From: Actinomycetes bacterium
GTDB lineage: Bacteria; Actinomycetota; Thermoleophilia; RBG-16-64-13
Direction: 5' to 3'
Length of the DNA: 8,941 nt
Assembly: GCA_021815245.1 (NCBI GenBank)
Contig: JAKAHF010000051.1
Span: 1 to 8,941 of the forward strand
Made by a program: the position numbers and the translations under genes. Of this stretch, positions 1-8,941 are shown piece by piece. The notes beneath the pieces are model-generated. The model saw only the letters and a list, made by a program, of their open reading frames with translations. It did not search any database and had not been told where the DNA came from. Position 1 is the stretch's first letter; the number at the start of each line of letters is the position of its first letter.

Positions 1-1053
1 AAATCGGCCGAGAAGGAGCAGGTCGATCAGCCGGGCGAACACGCTCCGCAAGAGGTTCGCCACATCATGGCGGAACGCGCCCCGCAGCGATTCCATCTTC
101 ACCGTACCGTCTCCCGCGCGTCGCAGACTGACGAACACCTGAGAAATGACCCGCCATATGGCAAGGAGTGTGATGCCTCCGAACAGAACGATGAAGACAA
201 CCTCAAAGGAATGCCGCAACCAATCCGGCAGCGCCAAGGAGAAGCCGGGCTCTGGTGCTTGGGGTATGGTCACCTCTGGGCCGGGAACCGGCTGGGGCTC
301 GGAGTGGGAAGAAGGGAAGAGCCCTGCCATGAGGCCGAGCATGCGCGCGAATAGATTCCACAAAGCGCGGATGCCTCGAGCGACGAGGTGCATCAGTTCC
401 GGGGTGAAGAGAACGCCGGCGATAAGTCCCAGCGTGAGCACCAGGGCCAGACTGACCAGCAGCATCCCCCACCAGGTGCCGCCTCGCTGAAAGAACAGAG
501 GGGCGCCCTCGTCGTCGGTCCGGGTGACTGCCGCGGCGATGAGACCGAGACAGACGAAGCTCACGGCCGCTGGGATGGCAGCGGCCAGGTCGGCGTGAAC
601 CGCGTAGCCGATGAAGAGAGAGACGGCCAGCATCATGAAGCCGAACTGGAATGCGATCACCACGCGGCTGTAGGTCGTGCGGCTGCCGCCGAGACGGGCC
701 CCGATCCACCAAAGAACGCCGCTCGCGAGGACGATGAAGACCGTCGCCTGGACTGCATGGGCGATCCCAGCCAAGCCGTGGAACATCCCAAGCAATAGAA
801 GGAAGACCGCGGCAGGCCAGGTCACCCACGACAGCGCCGCTCTTGCCAAGGGGGGGCGGATCATCGCGCGGAGTGCGATCATCCATGCCAACGATGCGGC
901 GTAGATGAGGAAGAGGGCGGGTACGGACACGGCCGTCTGAAATCCTTGGTCGGCGACGTGCAGCAGCATGTAGAGCCAGGCGCACTCAAGGCCGGCCGCC
1001 GCGACGGTGGCTACCGCGGTCCGTCCCCAGCTGGGCCCGACTCCTACGGTCAT
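1..1053 (-). CDS. Multi-pass membrane protein, DUF58-operon partner (partial, C-terminus beyond window)
   Basis: An open frame starts with ATG at 1053 and runs without a stop to the left edge, giving 351 codons. Its start overlaps the stop of the DUF58 gene as ATGA, which suggests translational coupling. The protein is very hydrophobic. I count about eight likely membrane helices, near residues 14-35, 40-62, 72-92, 100-120, 130-150, 155-176, 194-216 and 280-303. A Pro/Glu-rich extracytoplasmic-type loop lies around residues 248-270. The visible end, after the last helix, is basic and probably cytoplasmic. In DUF58 operons the following gene is commonly a large membrane protein of the transglutaminase/DUF4129 type, and this layout fits. 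No transglutaminase Cys-His-Asp core is visible in the part present, so the family assignment is inferred from context. The existence of the gene is well supported by the overlap and by the long hydrophobic frame. Confidence 0.8.
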   Translation of the reverse strand, partial: MTVGVGPSWGRTAVATVAAAGLECAWLYMLLHVADQGFQTAVSVPALFLIYAASLAWMIALRAMIRPPLARAALSWVTWPAAVFLLLLGMFHGLAGIAHAVQATVFIVLASGVLWWIGARLGGSRTTYSRVVIAFQFGFMMLAVSLFIGYAVHADLAAAIPAAVSFVCLGLIAAAVTRTDDEGAPLFFQRGGTWWGMLLVSLALVLTLGLIAGVLFTPELMHLVARGIRALWNLFARMLGLMAGLFPSSHSEPQPVPGPEVTIPQAPEPGFSLALPDWLRHSFEVVFIVLFGGITLLAIWRVISQVFVSLRRAGDGTVKMESLRGAFRHDVANLLRSVFARLIDLLLLGRF

Positions 1054-2270
1054 GAGGTCACAGCCTCCCGAACCGTTTGCCAGTACGCGCCCGGCGTGTG
1101 GGTCTCTCGACCGTCCGTCCCGACCTTGAACCCCACGATGCGCCTTCCCGCCCTGATGAGATCGGTCATCATCAGCTCGATCGCGGGTGGCACCTGGCCG
1201 ACTACGAAGACGAGGGTTCCGCCGAATCCTAGATCGCCCCGCCGGCTCTCGAAGAAGTCGACGAAAGCACTATCCGCGTCGGCGGTGGTCTTGGCGAGCG
1301 CCTCCAGGACCAGCGCCAGGTGCGCAGCGCCTGTGCCGGCCGCAATGCATGCCGGCTGTTGGCTGTCGGCCAGTCTGGTGTTGACGTAGAGCCCGGTCTG
1401 CACGTCTTTCTGCATGAGATGGCGAGCCACAGAAGCGGCCGTGCTAATGCCGAGCTCCAGGTCGTTCTGGGGCCGCCCGGCGAAGGTGTCGACACCCAGG
1501 AAGACGGCCACCTTGAGGTCGGTGGTGAACTCGAAAAGCTTCACCTGAAGCGCGCCGCTCCGGGCGCTGGCCTTCCAGTGGATACGGCGAAGGCTGTCGC
1601 CCGGCTCGTAATCGCGCACTCCGACGAGTCGCGACGGATCATCGAACACGCGCAGCCGCGAACGTGCGTCACCCAGAAGAGAGAGGGAGGGGATGCCGAG
1701 CTGGGGGAGCGCGTACGTGCGTGGGTAGACGATGAGGTGATCGATGTCGGGTTGCACGAGGCTGCGGGGATGGAGGCCAAAGATGTCCCCCGAGACCACG
1801 GAGAGGGGACCGAACGGATAGTAGCCCCGGGCAGAGGAGTCCAGCCGTTGGGTGAAGATGGCAGCCGAGTACCAGGACAGGGGAGTCGATCGAGACAGAG
1901 TCACGAGACCGTGCTGTCCCGGTGTTTCGTGGGAAGGCTCTCGGCCCACCCCACTCGTCGGAGCGACCAGCGAGGCGGGCACTTCGTCCTGGATCTCGAT
2001 CCAGGGGAGGGGCAGCACCTTGTGATTGACCACCCGCAGGGTCAAGAGGACTTCGTCACCGGGGAATACCCGCTTCTCGCTCAGCCGGCGCTCGCAGGTC
2101 ACGCCCTTCAGGCAGAGATGGCTCCACACCTTGGTGACGAGCGCGGCGGCCATCGCCAGCCCCAGAAGCACCACGAGTGCGGAGAACCTGGCGATCGCCG
2201 CACCGATGAGCGCCGCGAAGCAAACGATGATGGTGGCGGTGCTAAGAAAGGGGCTCACGGACTTTGTCAT
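1050..2270 (-). CDS. DUF58 domain-containing protein
   Basis: This 406-residue protein has two adjacent hydrophobic stretches at about residues 8-47, likely a membrane hairpin. A beta-rich region follows that includes the typical segment 'LPLPWIEIQDEVP' (about 86-98). The DUF58 signature lies at about residues 208-245, including 'RDYEPGDSLRRIHWKASAR', and is followed by a vWA-like fold beginning 'VAVFLGVDT' (254-262). The family is membrane-anchored and usually encoded beside MoxR-type AAA ATPases and transglutaminase/DUF4129 proteins; its exact biochemical role is not established. I chose ATG at 2270 because the frame upstream of it overlaps the preceding gene and looks non-native. This start leaves 7 bases after the upstream stop codon. 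The TGA stop overlaps the next gene's ATG. The MIDAS-like site reads D-T-F rather than DxSxS, so metal binding is doubtful. Confidence 0.9.
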   Translation of the reverse strand: MTKSVSPFLSTATIIVCFAALIGAAIARFSALVVLLGLAMAAALVTKVWSHLCLKGVTCERRLSEKRVFPGDEVLLTLRVVNHKVLPLPWIEIQDEVPASLVAPTSGVGREPSHETPGQHGLVTLSRSTPLSWYSAAIFTQRLDSSARGYYPFGPLSVVSGDIFGLHPRSLVQPDIDHLIVYPRTYALPQLGIPSLSLLGDARSRLRVFDDPSRLVGVRDYEPGDSLRRIHWKASARSGALQVKLFEFTTDLKVAVFLGVDTFAGRPQNDLELGISTAASVARHLMQKDVQTGLYVNTRLADSQQPACIAAGTGAAHLALVLEALAKTTADADSAFVDFFESRRGDLGFGGTLVFVVGQVPPAIELMMTDLIRAGRRIVGFKVGTDGRETHTPGAYWQTVREAVTS

Positions 2271-2277
2271 GGCCACG

Positions 2278-2781
2278 CTACAGTGCGCTCCGGCGCAATC
2301 TTGCCAGGAACCCTTCCCCGGCACCTTTGACCGTAAAGACCCGGTTTCCGTAGCGCCGTGCCCAAATGGGCGCCGGATTGTCCAGCCAGGTGAGGATAGA
2401 AGCCACGAGAAGGAGGCATAGCGGGGCAATGAAGATTCGCGTTCTGTGAGAAAAGAACGCGATTGAGATGAAGGATGCCGCAAACAGCGCCCATGCGGCC
2501 CCAGTGGCGAAATGCCTATGGAGCCTATGACGCGCGCAGCTCCTGCATAGAGAATAGCTGATGGTCAACTCCCTGCCTCTTGCGTAGGCGAGGAGACGGC
2601 CGAGTCTGGAATATGGGAGAGAAGACGCATGCAGACTTGTCGTGAAACGTTTTCCGTCTTCGGCGTCTTCGCCGCATCTCACGCAGTAGTAGGGCAAGAC
2701 CATGGGTGATGGACCAAGCAGCTCGGACCCGCAGACCTCTATCACCGAGTGTTGGTGGAGATGCACGAAGGAGTCTGCCAT
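2278..2781 (-). CDS. Small membrane protein with two CxxC pairs (putative zinc-binding)
   Basis: This 167-residue protein matches no family I can name. It has CVRC at residues 33-36 and CRSC at 79-82, a spacing typical of a treble-clef or zinc-ribbon pair split by a loop, with several His residues after the second pair. Two hydrophobic segments follow (about 92-110 and 115-133), and then a basic C-terminus. This resembles widespread bacterial hypothetical proteins with a cysteine-pair head, two helices and a short tail. The stop lies 7 bases before the DUF58 start, so the two are probably co-transcribed. The start is uncertain. ATG 2781 has a GGGAAGG ribosome-binding-like sequence just upstream, partly inside a hairpin. 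ATG 2703 (Met27) would place the first CxxC near the N-terminus, but no good ribosome-binding site precedes it. Confidence 0.7.
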   Translation of the reverse strand: MADSFVHLHQHSVIEVCGSELLGPSPMVLPYYCVRCGEDAEDGKRFTTSLHASSLPYSRLGRLLAYARGRELTISYSLCRSCARHRLHRHFATGAAWALFAASFISIAFFSHRTRIFIAPLCLLLVASILTWLDNPAPIWARRYGNRVFTVKGAGEGFLARLRRSAL

Positions 2782-2795
2782 AGCCTTCCCAGGCT
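2782..2795 (-). promoter_or_regulatory. Small hairpin over the ribosome-binding region of the CxxC membrane protein gene
   Basis: Directly upstream of ATG 2781 the minus strand reads AGCCT-GGGA-AGGCT, a perfect 5-bp stem with a 4-base loop. The purine-rich GGGAAGG that would bind the ribosome sits in the loop and 3' arm. Folding could reduce initiation here, or favour the internal start at 2703. A stem this short can occur by chance. Confidence 0.3.
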
Positions 2796-2838
2796 TGTTT
2801 CATAGGTTCACAACAACCGTAGCACGACAAGCGCCTTA

Positions 2839-2932
2839 CGGAGCGGCATAGGAATCGAACCTACCCTGGAGGGGCCTACCCCCCAACACTGGTTTTGAAG
2901 ACCAGGCCGGCCACCAGACCGAACGCCGCTCC
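2839..2932 (-). tRNA. selC: tRNA-Sec (anticodon UCA)
   Basis: This 94-base gene folds as a bacterial selenocysteine tRNA. The acceptor stem is 8 bp (GGAGCGGC at 2932-2925 with GCCGCTCC at 2847-2840), followed by a G discriminator at 2839. The T stem is 5 bp (2864-2860 with 2852-2848) around the loop TTCGATT, giving the 8+5 arrangement typical of bacterial tRNA-Sec. The anticodon stem CTGGT/ACCAG encloses the loop CTTCAAA, with anticodon TCA at 2898-2896. The D arm can form 6 bp with a tight 4-base loop. A long variable arm (2888-2865) has about 7 bp. The 3' CCA is not encoded; TAA follows. The product is charged with serine by SerRS, converted by SelA and delivered by SelB, both encoded upstream on the same strand. 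No tail of T residues marking a terminator was seen after it. Confidence 0.96.
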
Positions 2933-2939
2933 ACCCCTA

Positions 2940-2970
2940 ATGATACCCGCCGCTAGGTGGCACCTGCCAA
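2940..2970 (-). promoter_or_regulatory. Candidate sigma70-type promoter for selC
   Basis: On the minus strand TTGGCA (2970-2965, 5 of 6 to TTGACA) is followed after 19 bases by TATCAT (2945-2940, 5 of 6 to TATAAT). The predicted start, about 7 bases downstream, falls at about 2933, next to the first base of the tRNA at 2932. The -35 box lies inside the last codons of the kinase gene. The spacer is slightly longer than the ideal 17. This is a motif reading only, so the transcript start is inferred. Confidence 0.45.
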
Positions 2971-5661
2971 TCTCTCCCTGATGGCAGCCTGCAGCTGCTG
3001 AGGCGTGAAGGGCTTCTGCAGAAAGTGCACGCCCCGGTCGAGCCGTCCCTCGTGGACGATGTAGTCCCGCGGATAGCCCGACATGAATAGCACCGGCAGA
3101 CCGGGGATCATCTTCCGAAACCGTTCGGCCAACTCGTGCCCCTGCAGACCGCTCGGGAGCACGACGTCTGTCAGCAGGAGATCGGGAGGGTCTTGCCGTC
3201 GCGCCAAGGTCTCAAGCGCTTCGGCGCCGTCGCCGGCCACGATCACCCTGTACCCGAAGGCGACAAGCGTCGTCGAGATAAGCTCTTGGAGCGACACCTC
3301 GTCTTCCACTACCATGACAGTCTCTCCGCCTTGGCTTTCAGAAGGCGGGCGGCCCGGCTCCTCCTGTCTCGACATCGTCGAAAAGACCCGCGGCAGGTAC
3401 AGCGTGAAGCGAGAACCCTCACCAACTCGGCTGTCGACTGTGATGCTGCCGCCGCTCTGACGTATCGTGCCGTACACGGTGGAGAGTCCGAGCCCCGTGC
3501 CCTTGCCCGTCTCCTTGGTCGTGAAGAACGGCTCGAACACGCGGCTGACGATCGCCTCGTCCATGCCCATGCCGGTGTCTTGCACAGTCAACATGACGTA
3601 TCTTCCGGCCAAGAGCTCGGGCGGCAAGGCAGCGGTCTTGCCGTCGATCTCAGCGTTGCCCGTGCTGAAGGTTAACCGGCCTCCGGCCGGCATGGCATCA
3701 AGGGCGTTCACCGCCAGATTCATCAGCACCTGCTCGAATTGGTGCGCGTCGAGTTCGGTCAGGCCCAGGTCGGGATCGAGTTCGCAAACAACATCAATGT
3801 GCTCGCCCAAAGTGCGTCGCAGAAGAGGTTCCATGCCGCTCAGAATGTCGTTCAACGACACTACTTGAGGGTTGAGCGCCTGCCGGCGCGAGAAGGCCAG
3901 GATCTGCCGCGTCAGCGCGCCGGCCCGTTCGGCCGCCCGCTTGATCTGCTCGAGCTCTGGGCGGATCGGCTGGATGACTCCTTGAGAGCCAGTTAGTAGC
4001 AGATCGGAGTACCCGAGAATCGCGGTCAGTATGTTGTTGAAGTCATGCGCTATCCCACCGGCCAACTGGCCGATGGCCTCCATCTTCTGCGACTGGCGGA
4101 GGCGTTCCTCAGCCACGCTCAGCGCTTCCTCCACGGCCTTGCGCTCGGTGATGTCGAGGATGATGGCGAGGAACATCGGTCGAGGCTCGAGATCGGTCAG
4201 CTGCAGACGCACCTCCACAGGGTACAGCGACCCGTCTTTGCGGCGATGCTCAGTGTAGAAGATCAACTGCTCCTCGGTTCCATTGCGGAGCGGCGTCACC
4301 AACTGCTCGAACGACTCCAACGTGTAGGCAGGCTTCAGGTCCACCGGAGTCATGTCGTAGAGTTCATCCAAGGTGTAGCCCAGGTTCCGTATAGCCCCCT
4401 GGTTGACTTGAACGAAGCGCAGGGTCTCGGCATCGAACACGTAGACTTCGTCGAAGGAATCGTCGATGATGCGGCTGAGGCGCGTTGCCTCTTCTTCTGC
4501 CCGCTTGCGATTGGTGATATCGCGGGCGAAGGAGCAGTTGTATTCGACGCCCCGGTAGGCGACATAGCCGACGTTGACCTCGACGGGGACCATCTCCCCG
4601 GTCTTCTTCGTCATGGTACGTTCGAAAGTGAAGGGGCCAAAGTGCTTCAGCCTCTCCCACTGCTCAGGCCAGACGTCGCGATCCATGAGAGTGTCGACAT
4701 CGAAAAGGGTCATGTCCAGCAGTTCTTCGCGAGAGTAGCCGAGAATGCGACAGGCCGAGTCGTTCACCCAGATCAGTCGAGCGTCGCCGGTCATCCACAA
4801 GATGGCGTCGGTGGCATTGTCTACGCCATACTGGGTCAGCTTGAGTCGGTTCTCAGCATCACGAGCGTCGGTGACGTCCTGCACCACACCGGCCACTTTA
4901 ATCGGCCTTCCCTCAGGGTCACAAATGAGGTCGGCCGTGGAGTGGAGAAGAGGAACCGTCCCGTCGGGCCGCACCATTCGGTACTCGACGTCGTACGACG
5001 CGCGACCCGCGACTAGATCGGCGAGAGCCGCTGCCATGTGGGGTCGGTCTTCCGGCAGGATGAACGTCTCCGCGTACGCCAGGTCGACCGGACCTGGTTC
5101 GGGCTCCAGACCATAGATGCGATAGGCCTCTTGCGACCCCCATATGGTCTGCGCGTCGAGATCGATCTCCCAGTTGCCTATGTGGGCGCACCTCTGCGCT
5201 TGGATGAGCCGGGCTTCGCTCTGCCGCAAAGCCTCCTCCGCCGCCCGGCGCTCGCTGATATCACGAAAGATGAGGAAGGCCTTCTTGGGACTACCTCTGC
5301 CTGGGACGGTGAAGGAGGTGAATTCGCCGGGGAAGGTCGTGCCATCCTTGCGCCTGAAGGTCACTTCGCCCGAGGACCTGCCTGTGCGATCGCGCTCCTC
5401 CACGGCACGATCCACCTCGGGTCCCGGGACGATGAGGTCTTTGCGCCGCAGGATGCACAACTCTTCGCGAGTATGACCTAGAAGGGAGCAGGCCGTCTGG
5501 TTGGCGTCAACGACGGCGTCGTCGCCCGTCACCAGCAGTATCGCGTCGAGGCTAGAGTCGAAAAGCGAGCGGTAGGGACGGTCGTCCTCAACGCCTCCGT
5601 CGATAGGCGCCTCAGCGGCGTCTTTCAGGTTCTCTGGGCGTTCGCTTCCTGCTCCCACCAA
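2953..5661 (-). CDS. Multi-PAS hybrid sensor histidine kinase with C-terminal receiver domain
   Basis: This 902-residue protein is probably soluble: no signal peptide or membrane helix is visible. Four PAS domains lie at about residues 28-145, 150-270, 275-393 and 397-515. Most end in DI(S/T)xRK/R-type PAC segments, for example 'FRDISERRAAEE'. A HisKA dimerisation domain follows, with phospho-acceptor His539 in 'GGIAHDFNNIL'. The ATPase domain has the N box (N648, N652), G1 box 'DTGMG' (695-699), F box 'FEPFF' (709-713) and G2 box 'GTGLGL' (721-726). The C-terminal receiver has acidic residues E786/D787, phospho-acceptor D832, S861 and K883. All catalytic residues are present, so an active kinase with internal phosphotransfer is expected. 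The PAS ligand cannot be read from the sequence. The start is TTG 5661 or GTG 5658; an in-frame TAG ends at 5671, so no longer start is possible. It stands alone between selB and selC, with no separate regulator beside it. Confidence 0.93.
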   Translation of the reverse strand: MVGAGSERPENLKDAAEAPIDGGVEDDRPYRSLFDSSLDAILLVTGDDAVVDANQTACSLLGHTREELCILRRKDLIVPGPEVDRAVEERDRTGRSSGEVTFRRKDGTTFPGEFTSFTVPGRGSPKKAFLIFRDISERRAAEEALRQSEARLIQAQRCAHIGNWEIDLDAQTIWGSQEAYRIYGLEPEPGPVDLAYAETFILPEDRPHMAAALADLVAGRASYDVEYRMVRPDGTVPLLHSTADLICDPEGRPIKVAGVVQDVTDARDAENRLKLTQYGVDNATDAILWMTGDARLIWVNDSACRILGYSREELLDMTLFDVDTLMDRDVWPEQWERLKHFGPFTFERTMTKKTGEMVPVEVNVGYVAYRGVEYNCSFARDITNRKRAEEEATRLSRIIDDSFDEVYVFDAETLRFVQVNQGAIRNLGYTLDELYDMTPVDLKPAYTLESFEQLVTPLRNGTEEQLIFYTEHRRKDGSLYPVEVRLQLTDLEPRPMFLAIILDITERKAVEEALSVAEERLRQSQKMEAIGQLAGGIAHDFNNILTAILGYSDLLLTGSQGVIQPIRPELEQIKRAAERAGALTRQILAFSRRQALNPQVVSLNDILSGMEPLLRRTLGEHIDVVCELDPDLGLTELDAHQFEQVLMNLAVNALDAMPAGGRLTFSTGNAEIDGKTAALPPELLAGRYVMLTVQDTGMGMDEAIVSRVFEPFFTTKETGKGTGLGLSTVYGTIRQSGGSITVDSRVGEGSRFTLYLPRVFSTMSRQEEPGRPPSESQGGETVMVVEDEVSLQELISTTLVAFGYRVIVAGDGAEALETLARRQDPPDLLLTDVVLPSGLQGHELAERFRKMIPGLPVLFMSGYPRDYIVHEGRLDRGVHFLQKPFTPQQLQAAIRERLAGAT

Positions 5662-5718
5662 GTTCCGCTTCTACTCGTGGCTACTCGGATAGGTCATCTT
5701 GCCCAGCCGAGGACTCAA

Positions 5719-5788
5719 AGACCTGCATACAGCTAATCGGCAGATGCCGCCTGCATCTGAATAGGTCTGCGTAGCGCACCCGGCGGCA

Positions 5789-5790
<2 letters not shown>
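5719..5790 (-). other. Structured selB-kinase intergenic region with competing inverted repeats
   Basis: Three perfect inverted repeats occupy this stretch. CAGATGC at 5759-5753 pairs with GCATCTG at 5747-5741 (7 bp, 5-base loop). This hairpin can sit within an outer pair, AGACCT at 5768-5763 with AGGTCT at 5724-5719. Alternatively GATGCCGCC at 5790-5782, beginning inside the selB stop codon, pairs with GGCGGCATC at 5751-5743 (9 bp). The 9-bp helix and the 7-bp hairpin share bases 5743-5747 and cannot coexist. A direct repeat ATGCAGG occurs at 5756-5750 and 5728-5722. There is no T-run after any stem, so it does not look like a standard intrinsic terminator. It could be an attenuator, a processing site or a degenerate terminator. 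Confidence 0.4.
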
Positions 5791-7940
<2,150 letters not shown>

Positions 7941-7948
<8 letters not shown>

Positions 7949-8387
7949 CCTTCGAGCGGTTCTCAGCGAAGTAGCGCTCGACCCGCTCGTAGAGGTCGTC
8001 GGGCGGCGTCGGGCACTGCTTCTCTTCTTCGGACAGGATCGCGTCGAGTAGCGCGTTTCGCGTCTCCTCGGGGAGGACGAGCAGCGCTTCGGCGGTGGAA
8101 GAGTTGCGGAGGATGCGTTCCTGGTCGGGAGGGAGCTCAGGCTCGGTCGGAAACTGGAACGGACTGGCCAGCGGATTGGCGAACGGATTCGCAAGCGCAT
8201 CGGTGAGCGGGCTTCCGCCGATGGGGCGCTTGAACACGTAGCGCGGAAAAGCGGGGAAGGTCGTATCGATGCCGGCGAGCTCCCAGCCTTCGGCGCCGAG
8301 TTGGTTGAGCACCTGCTCGGCAGGGTCGCCGATGAGATGGTCGATGACCGAGACTACCTTGTATTCCCAGAGAGGCATGGCGCTCAC
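7941..8387 (-). CDS. DUF4177-like small protein encoded between selA and selB
   Basis: This 148-residue protein has unknown function. The first 55 or so residues look like the DUF4177 fold: 'LWEYKVVSV' (6-14), then '[15 protein letters not shown]' (27-41), then 'YVFKRP' (50-55). This is followed by a repeat-rich stretch [12 protein letters not shown] (66-77), a Pro/Glu-rich spacer and an acidic helical tail ending in charged residues. There is no signal peptide and no membrane helix, so it is likely cytoplasmic. GTG 8387 overlaps the selA stop (GTGA). ATG 8378 (Met4) is an equally possible start. The 3' end overlaps selB by 8 bases. This packing implies that its amount is coupled to SelA and SelB, which suggests a role in selenocysteine metabolism. 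That role is an inference from position only; no catalytic motif is visible. Confidence 0.85.
8157..8192 (-). repeat. Three tandem 12-base units in the DUF4177-like gene
   Basis: Three in-frame 12-base units (8192-8181, 8180-8169, 8168-8157) read GCGAATCCGTTC, GCCAATCCGCTG and GCCAGTCCGTTC. They encode ANPF, ANPL and ASPF. The unit length is a multiple of three, so copy-number change keeps the frame. They separate the DUF4177-like head from the acidic tail. Confidence 0.75.
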
Positions 8388-8941
8388 TTCGTTTCTTCGG
8401 CTTGGGCGTTGATGACTCGGGCCATAGCCCAGGCCACACTGTCGGCCACGGCTTCGACGTCGCGCTCGTCGAGGGCGATGACGTCGAGGTGCAGACTGTC
8501 TTGGGCGACGCGCGCCACGACCGGGAGCGGCGCTCGACGCAGTTCGGCGTCGAGCGCCGAGACCGTCGGGGTCAGCGCCGATTGCGCGTCGACCTGCTCG
8601 GGGAACCGCACCCGCACGGCGTGCGAGGGCAACTCGACCAGCGGCATCGAGCCGCCGCCCGCCCGGGCGCTCGAATCCTCGACTTCGAGGATGAATCCGT
8701 CGGCCACTCGGGTCTCTATGGCCGTCTGCAGCGCCCCCGCCAGAGCCGCGGTCGTCTGCGGCGCGCGGGTCAGGTAGCGCAACGTGGGCACCGCCGCGCG
8801 CGCGGTGTCGAAGTCACGGTAGAGCTCGAGGGTGGCCTCGAGCGCGGCAAGCGTCATCTTGTCGAGTCGGAGCGCCCGTGCAACCGGATGCGTGCGCAAG
8901 AGAGCGATGACCTCGGCCTTGCCCACGAGGATGCCGGCCTG
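8384..8941 (-). CDS. selA: L-seryl-tRNA(Sec) selenium transferase SelA (C-terminal part)
   Basis: The frame enters at the right edge and gives the last 185 residues. SelA is a PLP-dependent enzyme that converts Ser-tRNA-Sec to Sec-tRNA-Sec using selenophosphate. The visible part opens with 'QAGILVGKAEVIALLR'. In SelA this segment lies just after the PLP-binding lysine motif, so that lysine is just outside the window. Next come 'RALRLDKMTLAALEATLELY', typical of the family, the 'GGGSMPLVELPS' segment (about 97-108) and a small C-terminal domain ending '[17 protein letters not shown]'. The stop TGA overlaps the GTG start of the next gene, so selA leads a coupled selA-orf-selB set. No break or lost motif is seen in the portion present. 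The 5' end and promoter are not in view. Confidence 0.96.
   Translation of the reverse strand, partial: QAGILVGKAEVIALLRTHPVARALRLDKMTLAALEATLELYRDFDTARAAVPTLRYLTRAPQTTAALAGALQTAIETRVADGFILEVEDSSARAGGGSMPLVELPSHAVRVRFPEQVDAQSALTPTVSALDAELRRAPLPVVARVAQDSLHLDVIALDERDVEAVADSVAWAMARVINAQAEETK

Noticed and set aside
203..985. A 260-codon open frame on the minus strand, rich in Arg, Pro and His
   Set aside because: It is a frame-shifted shadow of the multi-pass membrane protein (1053-1), whose hydrophobic reading and ATGA overlap are much more convincing.
1320..2330. A 336-codon plus-strand open frame opposite the DUF58 gene
   Set aside because: It is antisense to a well-supported DUF58 gene and has His/Gly/Arg-rich composition with no domain signal.
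2271..2483. A 71-codon extension of the DUF58 protein from a start at 2483
   Set aside because: It lies wholly over the CxxC membrane protein gene in another frame. The hydrophobic N-terminus typical of the family begins after ATG 2270.
2782..2932. selC as an integration site for a mobile element
   Set aside because: tRNA-Sec genes can serve as attachment sites, but no integrase, no repeat of the tRNA 3' end and no mobile genes are present in the window.
4045..5016. A 323-codon plus-strand open frame opposite the kinase
   Set aside because: The opposite strand carries clear PAS and PAC motifs; this frame is the antisense shadow.
7949..8200. An 84-codon N-terminal extension of SelB from an upstream in-frame start at 8200
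   Set aside because: It is Arg/Ser/Pro-rich out-of-frame reading of the DUF4177-like gene. The GTPase motifs begin just after ATG 7948, which overlaps the previous stop.

Overview
The window is GC-rich bacterial DNA in which every supported gene lies on the minus strand. It carries most of a bacterial selenocysteine (Sec) insertion locus. Transcription runs from high to low coordinates: the C-terminal part of SelA at the right edge (8941-8384), a small DUF4177-like gene (8387-7941), SelB (7948-5789), a large multi-PAS hybrid histidine kinase (5661-2953), and selC, the gene for tRNA-Sec with anticodon UCA (2932-2839). The first three genes overlap by 4 and 8 bases, so they are almost certainly co-transcribed and translationally coupled. 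The kinase is inserted between selB and selC, and selC begins only 20 bases after the kinase stop codon.

Downstream of selC is a second, tightly packed block. It holds a small protein with two CxxC pairs and two predicted membrane helices (2781-2278), a DUF58 protein (2270-1050), and the first 351 codons of a multi-pass membrane protein that runs off the left edge (1053-1). The last two overlap as ATGA. DUF58 proteins usually sit with a MoxR ATPase and a transglutaminase/DUF4129 membrane protein. No MoxR gene is visible here.

How the parts work together: SelA converts Ser-tRNA-Sec to Sec-tRNA-Sec, selC supplies that tRNA, and SelB carries it to ribosomes at UGA codons followed by a SECIS hairpin. 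The host therefore makes selenoproteins, although no selenoprotein gene and no selD is visible here. The kinase has no obvious sensor beyond its PAS domains and no separate partner regulator in view.

Taxonomy is uncertain. High GC, a complete Sec system, a PAS-rich hybrid kinase and a tRNA gene without an encoded CCA would fit an uncultured actinobacterial, chloroflexotal or deltaproteobacterial-type lineage, but nothing in the window decides between them. No mobile elements, integrase, CRISPR array or rRNA were seen. No gene-free stretch exceeds 130 bases.
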